A stretch of DNA of 64,000 nucleotides. It comes from Candidatus Sungiibacteriota bacterium. Lineage in GTDB: Bacteria; Patescibacteria; Paceibacteria; Sungbacterales; SURF-37. Below, in pieces: positions 8,486 to 15,936 of the stretch. Position numbers and translations under genes: made by a program. The notes beneath the pieces were generated by a model, which ran no database searches, was not told where the DNA came from, and was given only the letters and a program-made list of their open reading frames with translations. Where the stretch lies: assembly GCA_016186145.1 (NCBI GenBank), contig JACPMF010000002.1, forward strand, positions 104,577 to 168,576, in the 5' to 3' direction. The first letter of the stretch is position 1. Every line of letters begins with the position of its first letter.

Positions 8486-8513
8486 GTTCTGGGCGAGAAA
8501 AAAGCGGCATCCG

Positions 8514-8611
8514 TTCCGGGGCGTAGTACTGCGCCGCTCGCTTCGCTCGCGTGCTCGTAACGCCCGCGAAAAGCTATTCAAACACTTTTCGCCCATTAGA
8601 CGATCCCGGAA
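8514..8611 (-). other. tRNA-Gln-like remnant
   Basis: Upstream of tRNA-Gln the minus strand reads TTCCGGGATCGTCTAATGG, whose TCGTCTAATGG is identical to the 5' part of the intact tRNA-Gln. It is followed by an 8-bp hairpin GCGAAAAG/CTTTTCGC and ends with CCCGGAA, complementary to the start. No usable anticodon or T arm is seen, so this is best read as a decayed or rearranged tRNA copy. Chance similarity remains possible. Confidence 0.35.
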
Positions 8612-8635
8612 TAAATTTCTTGAACGCATCTTATA

Positions 8636-8665
8636 ACAAAAAAGGGTGGTTTTCAAACGCCCCTT
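8636..8665 (-). terminator. terminator of the glycosyltransferase gene
   Basis: On the minus strand AAGGG and CCCTT form a short stem around a 14-nt loop followed by TTTTTTGTTAT. It overlaps the stop codon at 8664. Confidence 0.5.
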
Positions 8666-10328
8666 AAAGAATCTTGCGGTATATCTTAAACGCCTCATCC
8701 CCTTTTTTGTTTTGAATACTCGCCGGCTCAACACCCTCAACATGTCCGAAAAAATCCGGCGAAGGAATAAAATTGGTTGAAACAACAAAATAAACGTGCC
8801 GGAAGCCGGTGCGAAAAAGATAATCGAACCCATTAACGCGAAGCATGTCTCCGTAATCTGAAAACGGAATTACAGGCCAGCCATGATAAACCAGCAAACG
8901 GTCAAAACTCCACATGCGCTCCCCCTGGTCAAAGTTACCGTAGAGCACGATTGCTGCGGGATAGGGCGCGCGTCCTTCCGCCTCGGCCTCTGCCACTGCT
9001 TTTTCCTGAATGCGCCTCAAAAAACCGAACTTTTCGTACAAAACAAATGCCGGCACTTTATTTTCAAGCTCATTTTCAATCCACGCCGAAAGTTCCCGAT
9101 TGCCGGCGTTATAATTTTCATACCGGATCCGAGAGGCAAGCCACGGTTCCAGCCCGACCGAATAATACCTGATTTGATTGTTGACGGTATAAAAAATCTC
9201 AAATGCGAAAACGACTATAAGAAGAATAAGGGCGGCTTTGGGAAATCGCCAAAGGAACTTTTGGTAAAAAGCGTACATAAAAACACCGACGGCGATCGCG
9301 ATGAAAGGTGTTAACATCGTCAAAAAACGGTTTGACGGCCCAATAACAAGCAAAAGCAAAACGACGAACGGCAAAGAAACGATTAAAAGCAAATACCTCC
9401 GCACGATATGGCTAAAATTCCTTGCCGCGCCAACCAAAAAAGCGACAAACGCTGACGCAAAAAGCGAAAGAAAAACCCACGAGTTACCCGCGATCAAGTT
9501 TGGAATGAATTGCCCGGCCCGTTCAAGAAAAGTTCCGATTTCTTTTCCCGGCGCAACCCTCCACGCCTCGGGGCGCGGGCCAAAAACGGTTGAAAACTGA
9601 AAATCGAGATATCCGGTTGCGCGATAAAGCTCAAGATTGTAAATAATCACCGGGCTGAAAACAGCAAGCGCCACACAAAACCCGAACCAGAGTTTTTTGT
9701 TTAAAAATAACCGCGGACGGACCAAAAGAAGATACAACCCGAATATCGGGAAAAGAATCACCGCGGTATATTTGGTAAGAAGCGCCAGACCAACGGCAAT
9801 ACCAGCATGGAGAAAATAACTGTCCCGCCCCAGCGCTTTCAAAAAGAAAAAAATGCTCGCGAGCATGAAGAAAATGACGTATGACTCCTGCATGCCAACG
9901 CGCGAAATAAATACATGATTAACATTCACTGCAAAAAGACCGGCGGCAATGAGCGCGGCTTCATACGAAAAAAAACGGCGCGCGACAAGATATAAAAACA
10001 GCACCGAAGCGACCCCGAAAAGTACTGACGGCAGACGAAACGCAATAACGTTTTCACCAAAAAGCCGGATAAAAAAATGCTGGATTAAAAACACCAGCGG
10101 CGGATGGTCGTGAAACGAAAACTTAGTCCAGGAAGGAATGCCGGGATCAAACCAGGCAAGAGGAGTTTCCTGCGACGACCAACGGAAATAGTCCAAGAGC
10201 CCGACTGCGCGGAATGCATACGTCGCCTCGTCATTCAACAAATCTCCGCGGGAAAGCCCCCACAAACGAAGAAGGGCGGCAAAAAGCAAAATTGCGAAAA
10301 GAATTATGAGCGCCTGTTTTCTTGACAT
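8664..10328 (-). CDS. GT-C glycosyltransferase, family 39 (PMT/ArnT-like)
   Basis: 554 residues with about 11 hydrophobic helices and a C-terminal soluble domain of roughly 150 residues. The first outer loop has LLNDEATYAF, carrying the acidic residues typical of GT-C enzymes, and FSFHDHPPL follows as in dolichyl/undecaprenyl-phosphate mannosyl- or arabinosyl-transferase relatives. It probably transfers a sugar from a polyprenyl-phosphate donor to a surface protein or glycan at the cytoplasmic membrane. A TATAAT lies only 6 nt before the ATG, so the mRNA may be leaderless. Confidence 0.88.
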   Translation of the reverse strand: MSRKQALIILFAILLFAALLRLWGLSRGDLLNDEATYAFRAVGLLDYFRWSSQETPLAWFDPGIPSWTKFSFHDHPPLVFLIQHFFIRLFGENVIAFRLPSVLFGVASVLFLYLVARRFFSYEAALIAAGLFAVNVNHVFISRVGMQESYVIFFMLASIFFFLKALGRDSYFLHAGIAVGLALLTKYTAVILFPIFGLYLLLVRPRLFLNKKLWFGFCVALAVFSPVIIYNLELYRATGYLDFQFSTVFGPRPEAWRVAPGKEIGTFLERAGQFIPNLIAGNSWVFLSLFASAFVAFLVGAARNFSHIVRRYLLLIVSLPFVVLLLLVIGPSNRFLTMLTPFIAIAVGVFMYAFYQKFLWRFPKAALILLIVVFAFEIFYTVNNQIRYYSVGLEPWLASRIRYENYNAGNRELSAWIENELENKVPAFVLYEKFGFLRRIQEKAVAEAEAEGRAPYPAAIVLYGNFDQGERMWSFDRLLVYHGWPVIPFSDYGDMLRVNGFDYLFRTGFRHVYFVVSTNFIPSPDFFGHVEGVEPASIQNKKGDEAFKIYRKIL

Positions 10329-10334
10329 ACATGA

Positions 10335-10340
10335 ATTATA
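10335..10340 (-). promoter_or_regulatory. -10 element of the glycosyltransferase gene, possible leaderless start
   Basis: TATAAT on the minus strand ends 6 nt before the ATG at 10328, which puts the expected transcription start at or next to the start codon. The -35 region is weak. Confidence 0.5.
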
Positions 10341-10392
10341 CTGCAGAATCCCATTGCAGCGTATACGCAGAAATTTCCAACAGCCTCCTCCC

Positions 10393-10424
10393 CTATTCTC
10401 ATATTCTTAAGAATATGAGAATAG
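10393..10424. promoter_or_regulatory. perfect 32-nt palindrome
   Basis: The 16-nt half CTATTCTCATATTCTT is followed directly by its exact reverse complement. No T-run follows on the minus strand, so it does not look like a terminator for the operon ending at 10476. It lies 53 nt upstream of the -10 of the glycosyltransferase gene and could be an operator or a cruciform-forming site. Confidence 0.55.
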
Positions 10425-10458
10425 TTAAAAAGCACGACGAACATCCTCGATTTAAGAT

Positions 10459-10486
10459 AATTAAAACCGCGAGTGTTAGCTCGCGG
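10459..10486 (-). terminator. terminator of the ATP synthase operon
   Basis: On the minus strand CCGCGAG pairs with CTCGCGG around CTAACA, followed by TTTTAATT. The stop codon of the carbonic-anhydrase-like gene lies inside the hairpin. Confidence 0.7.
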
Positions 10487-10958
10487 CCGAATGCTTGACG
10501 CGTTCAACATGAATCGTATCGTCGTCATCAAGTCTTGCGTATCCTAAAAGGATTTCGGTCTCGGGAAAATGCCTGAAAACAATATTGCCGGCAAGCCGAA
10601 GCTCCCTTTCATGAAAAACCCGTTCCGTTTCGGAATCGGTAAACACATAACCGTCTGCGGCATATTTTCCGCAGTTTTGATGCGTTATGAGAACGATTCG
10701 CCGAGCGTGGTGCTTTCCAACGGCAAGTCGCAAATCATCAAGCGCCGTTTCCAATCTCCCCGGCTTATCCGGAGAAGAAATATTTTTTGCGCCGCCGGCT
10801 AACCGTATTTCGTCGAAATCACCGATGTCGAACGCTTTGAGTACCGCCCCGCTAAAAGCTGCCCGCCGGCAACTGTCCCTGAAACGAAAGTCCATACAGG
10901 TTAAGAGAACCGCGCCAACCTCATGTCGTTCAAGAAGTTTTACCTTATCGTGCTGCAT
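10476..10958 (-). CDS. carbonic-anhydrase-like zinc protein
   Basis: 160 residues, shorter than most beta-carbonic anhydrases. LLTCMDFRFRD supplies the Cys-x-Asp-x-Arg motif and LITHQNCGKY the His-x-x-Cys motif, so all three zinc ligands and the Asp-Arg dyad are present. The likely reaction is interconversion of CO2 and bicarbonate. The ATG at 10958 sits 4 nt after the atpC stop; an upstream TTG at 10973 would overlap atpC. It is the last gene of the ATP synthase operon, an unusual partner that could link pH or bicarbonate to the enzyme; this link is inference. Confidence 0.75.
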   Translation of the reverse strand: MQHDKVKLLERHEVGAVLLTCMDFRFRDSCRRAAFSGAVLKAFDIGDFDEIRLAGGAKNISSPDKPGRLETALDDLRLAVGKHHARRIVLITHQNCGKYAADGYVFTDSETERVFHERELRLAGNIVFRHFPETEILLGYARLDDDDTIHVERVKHSAAS

Positions 10959-10962
10959 AGTT

Positions 10963-11208
10963 TCAAGCGGCAAGGAGCGTAATGCCTTCGTTTTCAGGTT
11001 TCACCTCCAGGAATCCAAAAGAACTCAAGTTAATTATACTCGTTTTATCAGATTTGTCAATAACCCTCATTGCCCCCGGCAACACAAGACCAATAAGCGG
11101 CAGATGGTTTTCAAGCACGGTAAGCTCGCCCATTTCGGTCGGCAAAGTCAGGCTTTTAACCTCCCCGTCAAAAAGAGTTTTTTCTATTGTATGAATGTTT
11201 AGCCGCAT
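10963..11208 (-). CDS. atpC: ATP synthase F1 subunit epsilon
   Basis: 81 residues from the ATG at 11208, one nucleotide after the atpD stop. The start MRLNIHTIEKTLFDGEVKSL and the segment GELTVLENHLPLIG are typical of the epsilon beta-sandwich. It is short: the C-terminal helical hairpin found in about 130-residue homologues is missing, so the inhibitory arm that regulates rotation is probably absent. It belongs to the central stalk of F1 with gamma. Confidence 0.92.
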   Translation of the reverse strand: MRLNIHTIEKTLFDGEVKSLTLPTEMGELTVLENHLPLIGLVLPGAMRVIDKSDKTSIINLSSFGFLEVKPENEGITLLAA

Positions 11209-11209
11209 C

Positions 11210-12574
11210 TTAAATTTCTTCAATTCCTCCTTTCAAATAAAACGCATCCTCCGGTTTTCCATCATGCCTTCCCTCAAGAATTTCCTTGAAACCGCGGATA
11301 GTGTCCTCGCGTTTAACATATTTTCCGGCTCTGCCGGTAAACGTCTCGGCAACAAAAAACGGCTGCGATAAAAAGCGCTGAATTTTTCTCGCGCGGGAAA
11401 CGATCAGCTTATCCTCTTCCGAAAGTTCTTCCATGCCAAGAATCGCGATTATATCCTGAAGCTCTTTGTAACGCTGAAGGATTTTCTGGACTTCGCGACT
11501 GATACGATAATGCTCTTCGCCGACGATTTTCGGATCAAGCGCCGTGGATGTTGAAGCCAAAGGATCAACCGCCGGATAAATGCCGAGTTCGGCAAGTTCG
11601 CGCGCCAACACAATAGTTGAATCAAGATGAGCAAAAGTCGCTGCCGGAGCAGGGTCAGTAATATCGTCTGCTGGAACATAAATTGCCTCAACGGCAGTTA
11701 TCGAACCCTTGTTGGTGGAAGTAATCCGTTCCTGCAATTCACCCATTTCGGTCGCAAGCGTCGGTTGATATCCTACGGCAGACGGCATTCTGCCAAGAAG
11801 TGCTGATACTTCTGACCCTGCTTGTGAAAATCTGAAAATATTATCAATGAAAAGCAAAACATCTTTCCCCTCCTCGTCTCGAAAGTATTCGGCCATGGTA
11901 AGCGCGGTTAACGCAACGCGCAGCCGCCTTCCCGGAACTTCATTCATCTGACCGAAAACCAGAGCGGTTTTTGAGAGTACGCCGGACTCCTTCATTTCTC
12001 TATATAAATCATTCCCTTCGCGCGTGCGCTCACCGACTCCGGCAAATAAAGAAACTCCTTTTGCGACTTCCGATACATTGCGAATGAGCTCCATTAAAAG
12101 CACCGTCTTCCCTACTCCTGCTCCTCCGAAAAGCCCAACCTTCCCGCCCTTCACCATCGGCGCAATAAGATCAATCACTTTAATTCCGGTTTCAAAAATT
12201 TCAGTTTTTGTAGATTGATCCTTGAATGACGGCGCGGAACGGTGAATAGGCCAAAAAGTTTTAAAATCTTTTTTTTCAATCGCATCAGTCGGCTCGCCGA
12301 GAACATTAAAAAGCCGCCCCAAAACCTCCGGGCCAACGGGAACCGCCACTGCCTTTCCGGTATCTTCAACAGGCAAATCCCGCGACAAGCCGTCGGTTGA
12401 CCCAAGCGCTATCGCGCGTACACGGTTTGACCCGAGATGTTTGGCAACTTCAAGCGTCAAATGACTTCCTTTTGTCTCAACCCTAAGCGCATTCAAAAGC
12501 GCCGGCAACCTTGCGTCTTCCGGAAACTCAACATCCACGACCGGCCCTATGATTTGTAATATCTTACCCCGCAT
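11210..12574 (-). CDS. atpD: ATP synthase F1 subunit beta
   Basis: 454 residues. The catalytic P-loop GGAGVGKTVLL, the Glu-containing GVGERTREGND, the Walker B region VLLFIDNIFRF and ALLGRMPSAVGYQPTLA are all intact, so this is a working catalytic subunit. It forms the hexamer with alpha and makes or hydrolyses ATP. The gap to atpG upstream is entirely occupied by an iterated-word palindrome, and there is no Shine-Dalgarno site before the ATG. Confidence 0.97.
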   Translation of the reverse strand: MRGKILQIIGPVVDVEFPEDARLPALLNALRVETKGSHLTLEVAKHLGSNRVRAIALGSTDGLSRDLPVEDTGKAVAVPVGPEVLGRLFNVLGEPTDAIEKKDFKTFWPIHRSAPSFKDQSTKTEIFETGIKVIDLIAPMVKGGKVGLFGGAGVGKTVLLMELIRNVSEVAKGVSLFAGVGERTREGNDLYREMKESGVLSKTALVFGQMNEVPGRRLRVALTALTMAEYFRDEEGKDVLLFIDNIFRFSQAGSEVSALLGRMPSAVGYQPTLATEMGELQERITSTNKGSITAVEAIYVPADDITDPAPAATFAHLDSTIVLARELAELGIYPAVDPLASTSTALDPKIVGEEHYRISREVQKILQRYKELQDIIAILGMEELSEEDKLIVSRARKIQRFLSQPFFVAETFTGRAGKYVKREDTIRGFKEILEGRHDGKPEDAFYLKGGIEEI

Positions 12575-12654
12575 AGCTTCCTTAGCTTCATTAGCTTTTA
12601 GCTTCGTTAGCTTATGACCCTTAACAAGCTAATGAAGCTATAAGCTAAAAGCTT
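12575..12654 (-). repeat. iterated-word palindrome between atpG and atpD
   Basis: The gap begins at the atpG TAA and ends at the atpD ATG. It is built from repeats of the words AGCTTCATTAGCTT and AGCTTTTAGCTT and their complements, forming a long imperfect hairpin with loop around GTTAAGGGTCAT. No run of T follows, so it is not a normal terminator. Confidence 0.75.
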
Positions 12655-13584
12655 TTACGATTCGAGCGCTTCTTTACCGGCTGTTATCTCCGTCAACTCT
12701 CTCGTTATATTAGCCTGGCGGGATTTATTATACTCGATAGTCAGCTCGCCGATCAACTCTTTCGCGTTTTCCGACGCGTTTTTCATTGCCACCATACGCG
12801 CCGAATGCTCCGAAGCGTTTGACTCAAGAATAATGTGATGCAGCTGGATTTTAAAAAGCGTTGGCAATAATTTTTCCAAAACCTCTTTTGGCGACGGCTC
12901 GAATTTGTACTCGTACACAAATTTTGAATTTTGAATTTTGAATTTTGAATTTACGCCAGAGGCGTATAGGCCGTATTCTGGTGTGATGCCCCGAATTGTC
13001 TCTTCAATCTTTCCGGGATTAACAGGCAGCACTTCAATCATTTTTGCTTCCTGTTTTAGGGTGCTTCGGAAGTTAGTGTAAAAAAGCAAAACGCGATCCC
13101 AATCGTGAATCATGTAGCCATGAAGCAAAAACTCGGCAAGCGGTTCGGTTTCGCTCCTTGAAACATAGTCGCCAAAACCGGTAAATGCGGAAACCGTTTT
13201 TACGCCGCGCGTCAAAAAATAATCCCTCGCTTTTTTTCCTACTGTCACAACACTCGCCTTATTTTCTCTATTTTCTTTGAGCCATCGCTCGTAAAGCCGC
13301 AATACGTTAGAATTAAACGCGCCGGCAAGGCCCTTATCAGAAGTAATAACAAGCACTAAAGTATTTTTCACTTCCCGCTGCTGAAGGATTGCCGGTTTTT
13401 CAGAAATCCGCGCCGTTACGTTTTTCAAAATATCAAGCGCTGCCAACGCATACGGCCTTCCTGAAAGCGCAATGCCTTGCGATCTTCGCATTTTGGTAGC
13501 CGAAACCACTTCCATCGCTTTTGTTATTTGCGAAGTATTTTTTACCGATCGTATTCTTCTTTTGATGTCTTTAAGGGATGCCAT
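12655..13584 (-). CDS. atpG: ATP synthase F1 subunit gamma
   Basis: 309 residues, slightly long for gamma. The N-terminus MASLKDIKRRIRSVKNTSQITKAMEVV and the C-terminus with ASEHSARMVAMKNASENA and YNKSRQANITRELTEI are the two helices of the rotor shaft. Near residue 215 it carries NSKFKIQNSKF, encoded by a 7-nt tandem repeat (12919-12952) inserted in frame and not part of the family. The insert lies in the globular middle part, where it may be tolerated. Confidence 0.95.
   Translation of the reverse strand: MASLKDIKRRIRSVKNTSQITKAMEVVSATKMRRSQGIALSGRPYALAALDILKNVTARISEKPAILQQREVKNTLVLVITSDKGLAGAFNSNVLRLYERWLKENRENKASVVTVGKKARDYFLTRGVKTVSAFTGFGDYVSRSETEPLAEFLLHGYMIHDWDRVLLFYTNFRSTLKQEAKMIEVLPVNPGKIEETIRGITPEYGLYASGVNSKFKIQNSKFVYEYKFEPSPKEVLEKLLPTLFKIQLHHIILESNASEHSARMVAMKNASENAKELIGELTIEYNKSRQANITRELTEITAGKEALES
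12919..12952 (-). repeat. in-frame 7-nt tandem repeat in atpG
   Basis: About four and a half copies of ATTTTGA (plus strand). The repeat encodes Lys/Asn/Gln/Phe-rich residues near position 215 of gamma and keeps the frame. The same word recurs at the start of the prepilin gene at 55109. Confidence 0.8.
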
Positions 13585-13614
13585 AACAACACGAGATGAC
13601 GGAAATCATTTTCA

Positions 13615-13637
13615 TTAAGCGCTGACCAAACAGCGCT
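13615..13637 (-). repeat. intercistronic hairpin between atpA and atpG
   Basis: AAGCGCTG and CAGCGCTT form an 8-bp stem directly after the atpA stop, with 30 nt of unstructured sequence before the atpG ATG. There is no T-run on the minus strand, so it may serve mRNA stability or processing. Confidence 0.55.
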
Positions 13638-13639
13638 TT

Positions 13640-15163
13640 TTACAACCTCTTAAACCCCTCTATAGCTTTTTTCAGCCCCCCCTCAACTTCCTGAGAAAGT
13701 TCACCCGAAATTTTTATCTTTTCCAATAAATCTCCGTGCAGTTTCTTTATAAAATCAATAAATTTTGCTTCAACGGCTTTCGTCTCATGAGCCGCTATAC
13801 CGTCAAAATATCCATTAACTCCGGCGTACAACAAAACAACTTGTTCCTCAAACGACACAGGCGCAAAATCATTTTGCTTCAAAAGCTCGGTCAAAACCAA
13901 TCCGCGCTCAATTCTCTTGCGTGTTGCCTCATCGAGGTCGGATGCAAACTGCACAAAGGCCTGAAGTTCGCGAAACTGCGCGAGATCGAGCCGCAACCTT
14001 CCGGCAACTTTTTTCATTGCTTTAGTCTGGGCTGCCGAACCAACGCGGGATACCGAAAGCCCGACATTCACCGCAGGCCGCACTCCCTGATAAAACAAAT
14101 CCGGCTCCAAATAAATCTGCCCGTCGGTAATTGAAATAACGTTTGTCGGAATGTATGCCGAAACGTCTCCCAGCTGGGTCTCAATAATCGGAAGTGCGGT
14201 CAACGACCCCCCGCCGCGCTCTTTCGACATCTTTGCGGCTCGCTCCAAAAGCCGGGAATGGAGATAAAAAATATCCCCGGGATAGGCCTCGCGCCCTGGC
14301 GGACGGCGAAGCAAAAGCGAAACCTGGCGATAGGCGTTGGCGTGTTTAGAAAGGTCGTCATAAACAACAAGCGCGTCTTCACCCTTGTCCATAAAGTATT
14401 CTCCGATGGCGCATCCTGTAAACGGAGCAATGTATTGCAATGGTGCCGGAACAGAAGCAGCGGCAGAAACCACTACTGTATATTTCATCGCGCCCCGTTT
14501 TTCCAATTCCGCAACAATCTTTCTCACTTTTGATTCGCGTTGTCCTATTGCGACATAAATACAAACCGGCGTTTTGTGCCGCTTATCCTGCGCCTGATTT
14601 AAAATCGCGTCTATCGCAATAGCCGTTTTCCCCGTTTGCCGATCTCCGATAATAAGTTCGCGCTGGCCCCGGCCAATCGGAATCATTGCGTCAATCGCCT
14701 TTATGCCGGTATGCAGAGGCGTGTTCACGCCCTCGCGGTAAATTACGCCCGGCGCGGTTTTTTCAACCGGATAGTAGGTGGTTTTTTCCGAGTCAGTAAA
14801 AATCGGCCCACGCCCGTCAAGCGGTTCCATTAAAGGACTGACTACCCGTCCGACAAGTTCTTCGCCAACAGGAACTGACAAAACCCGACCCGTCGAACGA
14901 ACCGAATCGCCTTCTTTTACCGAAAGATAATTTCCAAGAACCACCGCTCCTACAGAATCTTCTTCGAGATTCAGCACAATCGCGGTTACCGTGCCATCCC
15001 CTGTCTCAATCTCAACCATCTCCTGCGACTTTGCATCCGAAAGCCCCCAAATGCGTACAACCCCGTCGGCAACTTCCTGGACCTGCCCAACTTTTTCGGC
15101 TTTTATTTCGGACTTGAAACCCTCTATTTCTTGCTTTAGTTTTTTTATGATCTCTGTTGACAT
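13640..15163 (-). CDS. atpA: ATP synthase F1 subunit alpha
   Basis: 507 residues, standard length. Nucleotide-binding motif GDRQTGKTAIA, then YVAIGQRESKV, VVYDDLSKHA and the alpha signature LLLRRPPGREAYPGDIFYLHSRLLERAA are present. It forms the F1 hexamer with beta. Its ATG overlaps the -35 box of a plus-strand promoter that reads away from it into the small gene between atpA and atpH, so the two could interfere. Confidence 0.97.
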   Translation of the reverse strand: MSTEIIKKLKQEIEGFKSEIKAEKVGQVQEVADGVVRIWGLSDAKSQEMVEIETGDGTVTAIVLNLEEDSVGAVVLGNYLSVKEGDSVRSTGRVLSVPVGEELVGRVVSPLMEPLDGRGPIFTDSEKTTYYPVEKTAPGVIYREGVNTPLHTGIKAIDAMIPIGRGQRELIIGDRQTGKTAIAIDAILNQAQDKRHKTPVCIYVAIGQRESKVRKIVAELEKRGAMKYTVVVSAAASVPAPLQYIAPFTGCAIGEYFMDKGEDALVVYDDLSKHANAYRQVSLLLRRPPGREAYPGDIFYLHSRLLERAAKMSKERGGGSLTALPIIETQLGDVSAYIPTNVISITDGQIYLEPDLFYQGVRPAVNVGLSVSRVGSAAQTKAMKKVAGRLRLDLAQFRELQAFVQFASDLDEATRKRIERGLVLTELLKQNDFAPVSFEEQVVLLYAGVNGYFDGIAAHETKAVEAKFIDFIKKLHGDLLEKIKISGELSQEVEGGLKKAIEGFKRL

Positions 15164-15185
15164 AAAAAGTAAATTCTGATATAAA
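15157..15185 (+). promoter_or_regulatory. consensus promoter facing into the atpA-atpH gap
   Basis: TTGACA (15157-15162), 17-nt spacer, TATAAA (15180-15185) on the plus strand. The -35 box includes the complement of the atpA start codon. The expected start near 15192 gives a 47-nt leader ending in AGGAGG before the ATG at 15239. Confidence 0.75.
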
Positions 15186-15238
15186 TGTTCAAGATATTAT
15201 CGCTCTTTAATACATCGCAAAAACAAGAGGAGGACTGC

Positions 15239-15547
15239 ATGGAATGCGAAAAAGGTCTATTGAGAGAGGGTGCGCTCTTGCTTGCTAAGGGTGTCGGGCT
15301 TTCTCTGGCAGGTATGGGGTATAAACTTCTTCAATTAGCCGAACAAGATAAAAAATTCTCTTCGCTTGCTAAACACCAAACCTTTCCTTCGGGTGATGGT
15401 TTAGCAGGCACCTTCTCATGGCAGGAACTCGCAGAACTTTTACACCAGCTAGTTTCAGAAGGAACACTACACACCTATACCCCACTAACCCTAGCCCCAA
15501 CCCCTCTTATTATATACACTACAAATCCACCACTGCGGCCGCACTAA
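15239..15547 (+). CDS. small unknown gene embedded antisense in the ATP synthase operon
   Basis: 102 residues. The start is supported by AGGAGG 5 nt upstream; an in-frame start at 15185 overlaps the -10 box and is less likely. The N-terminal part (GALLLAKGVGLSLAGMGYKLLQLA) is a possible amphipathic or membrane helix. The middle, FSWQELAELLHQLVSEGTLHTY, reads like a winged-helix recognition segment, and the tail is Pro/Thr-rich. No family recognised. It has its own promoter, ribosome-binding site and terminator inside an operon of the opposite strand, which favours a real and recently inserted unit. Confidence 0.65.
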   Translation: MECEKGLLREGALLLAKGVGLSLAGMGYKLLQLAEQDKKFSSLAKHQTFPSGDGLAGTFSWQELAELLHQLVSEGTLHTYTPLTLAPTPLIIYTTNPPLRPH

Positions 15548-15560
15548 AATGCGGCTTTTT
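15538..15560. terminator. terminator of the embedded small gene
   Basis: GCCGCA/TGCGGC stem with a CTAAAA loop (15538-15555) and TTTTT. The stop codon of the small gene lies in the loop, and the end touches the atpH stop at 15559. Confidence 0.8.
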
Positions 15561-15936
15561 AATGGTACAAAAACATTTTTTGTAGCCTTGCTTTTACGCT
15601 CGCGTCAATAATTGTTTCATCGTTTATTTTTATAATTACACCGCCTACAATTTCCGGCTTGGTTGAAAAATTTATCTCGTCCGCTTTCCCAAATCTTTCA
15701 CGGATTTTGGGCTCAAGCTCTTTTCTCATATCCCGCGCCGTAGTTACTTCGATTTTTTTTATGCCGCTTTTTTTATAAAAAAGTTTTTCAATATGACAAA
15801 GAATTTCCGGAAGTTTTGGCAAATCGCCGCTTCGCCTCACCAATCTTAAAAAATTTCCTGTTATTTCGTGGGTGATGCTCTTTTTTTCCACTGCCCCCCA
15901 AAATGCAGCAGCATATGTTGCTGGTGTATACCTCAT
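15559..15936 (-). CDS. atpH: ATP synthase F1 subunit delta
   Basis: 125 residues, short compared with about 175 for E. coli delta. The N-terminus MRYTPATYAAAFW and the C-terminal GGVIIKINDETIIDASVKARLQKM match the OSCP/delta family; part of the N-terminal helical bundle appears reduced. It joins the peripheral stalk to F1. It overlaps atpF by 4 nt (ATGA). The next gene in the operon, atpA, is almost 400 nt away because of the embedded plus-strand gene. Confidence 0.88.
   Translation of the reverse strand: MRYTPATYAAAFWGAVEKKSITHEITGNFLRLVRRSGDLPKLPEILCHIEKLFYKKSGIKKIEVTTARDMRKELEPKIRERFGKADEINFSTKPEIVGGVIIKINDETIIDASVKARLQKMFLYH

Noticed and set aside
8514..8611. Selenocysteine tRNA with long variable arm
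   Set aside because: No TCA anticodon and no T arm with TTC can be placed; the hairpin occupies the wrong position.
8471..8833. 120-codon minus-strand frame
   Set aside because: It overlaps the end of the glycosyltransferase gene in another frame and the tRNA-Gln region, and has no family similarity.
10304..10531. 75-codon minus-strand frame
   Set aside because: It crosses the operon terminator, the 32-nt palindrome and the glycosyltransferase promoter; these are better explanations.
13736..14134. 132-codon plus-strand frame inside atpA
   Set aside because: It is antisense to a conserved gene, has no ribosome-binding site, and its composition follows the complementary strand.
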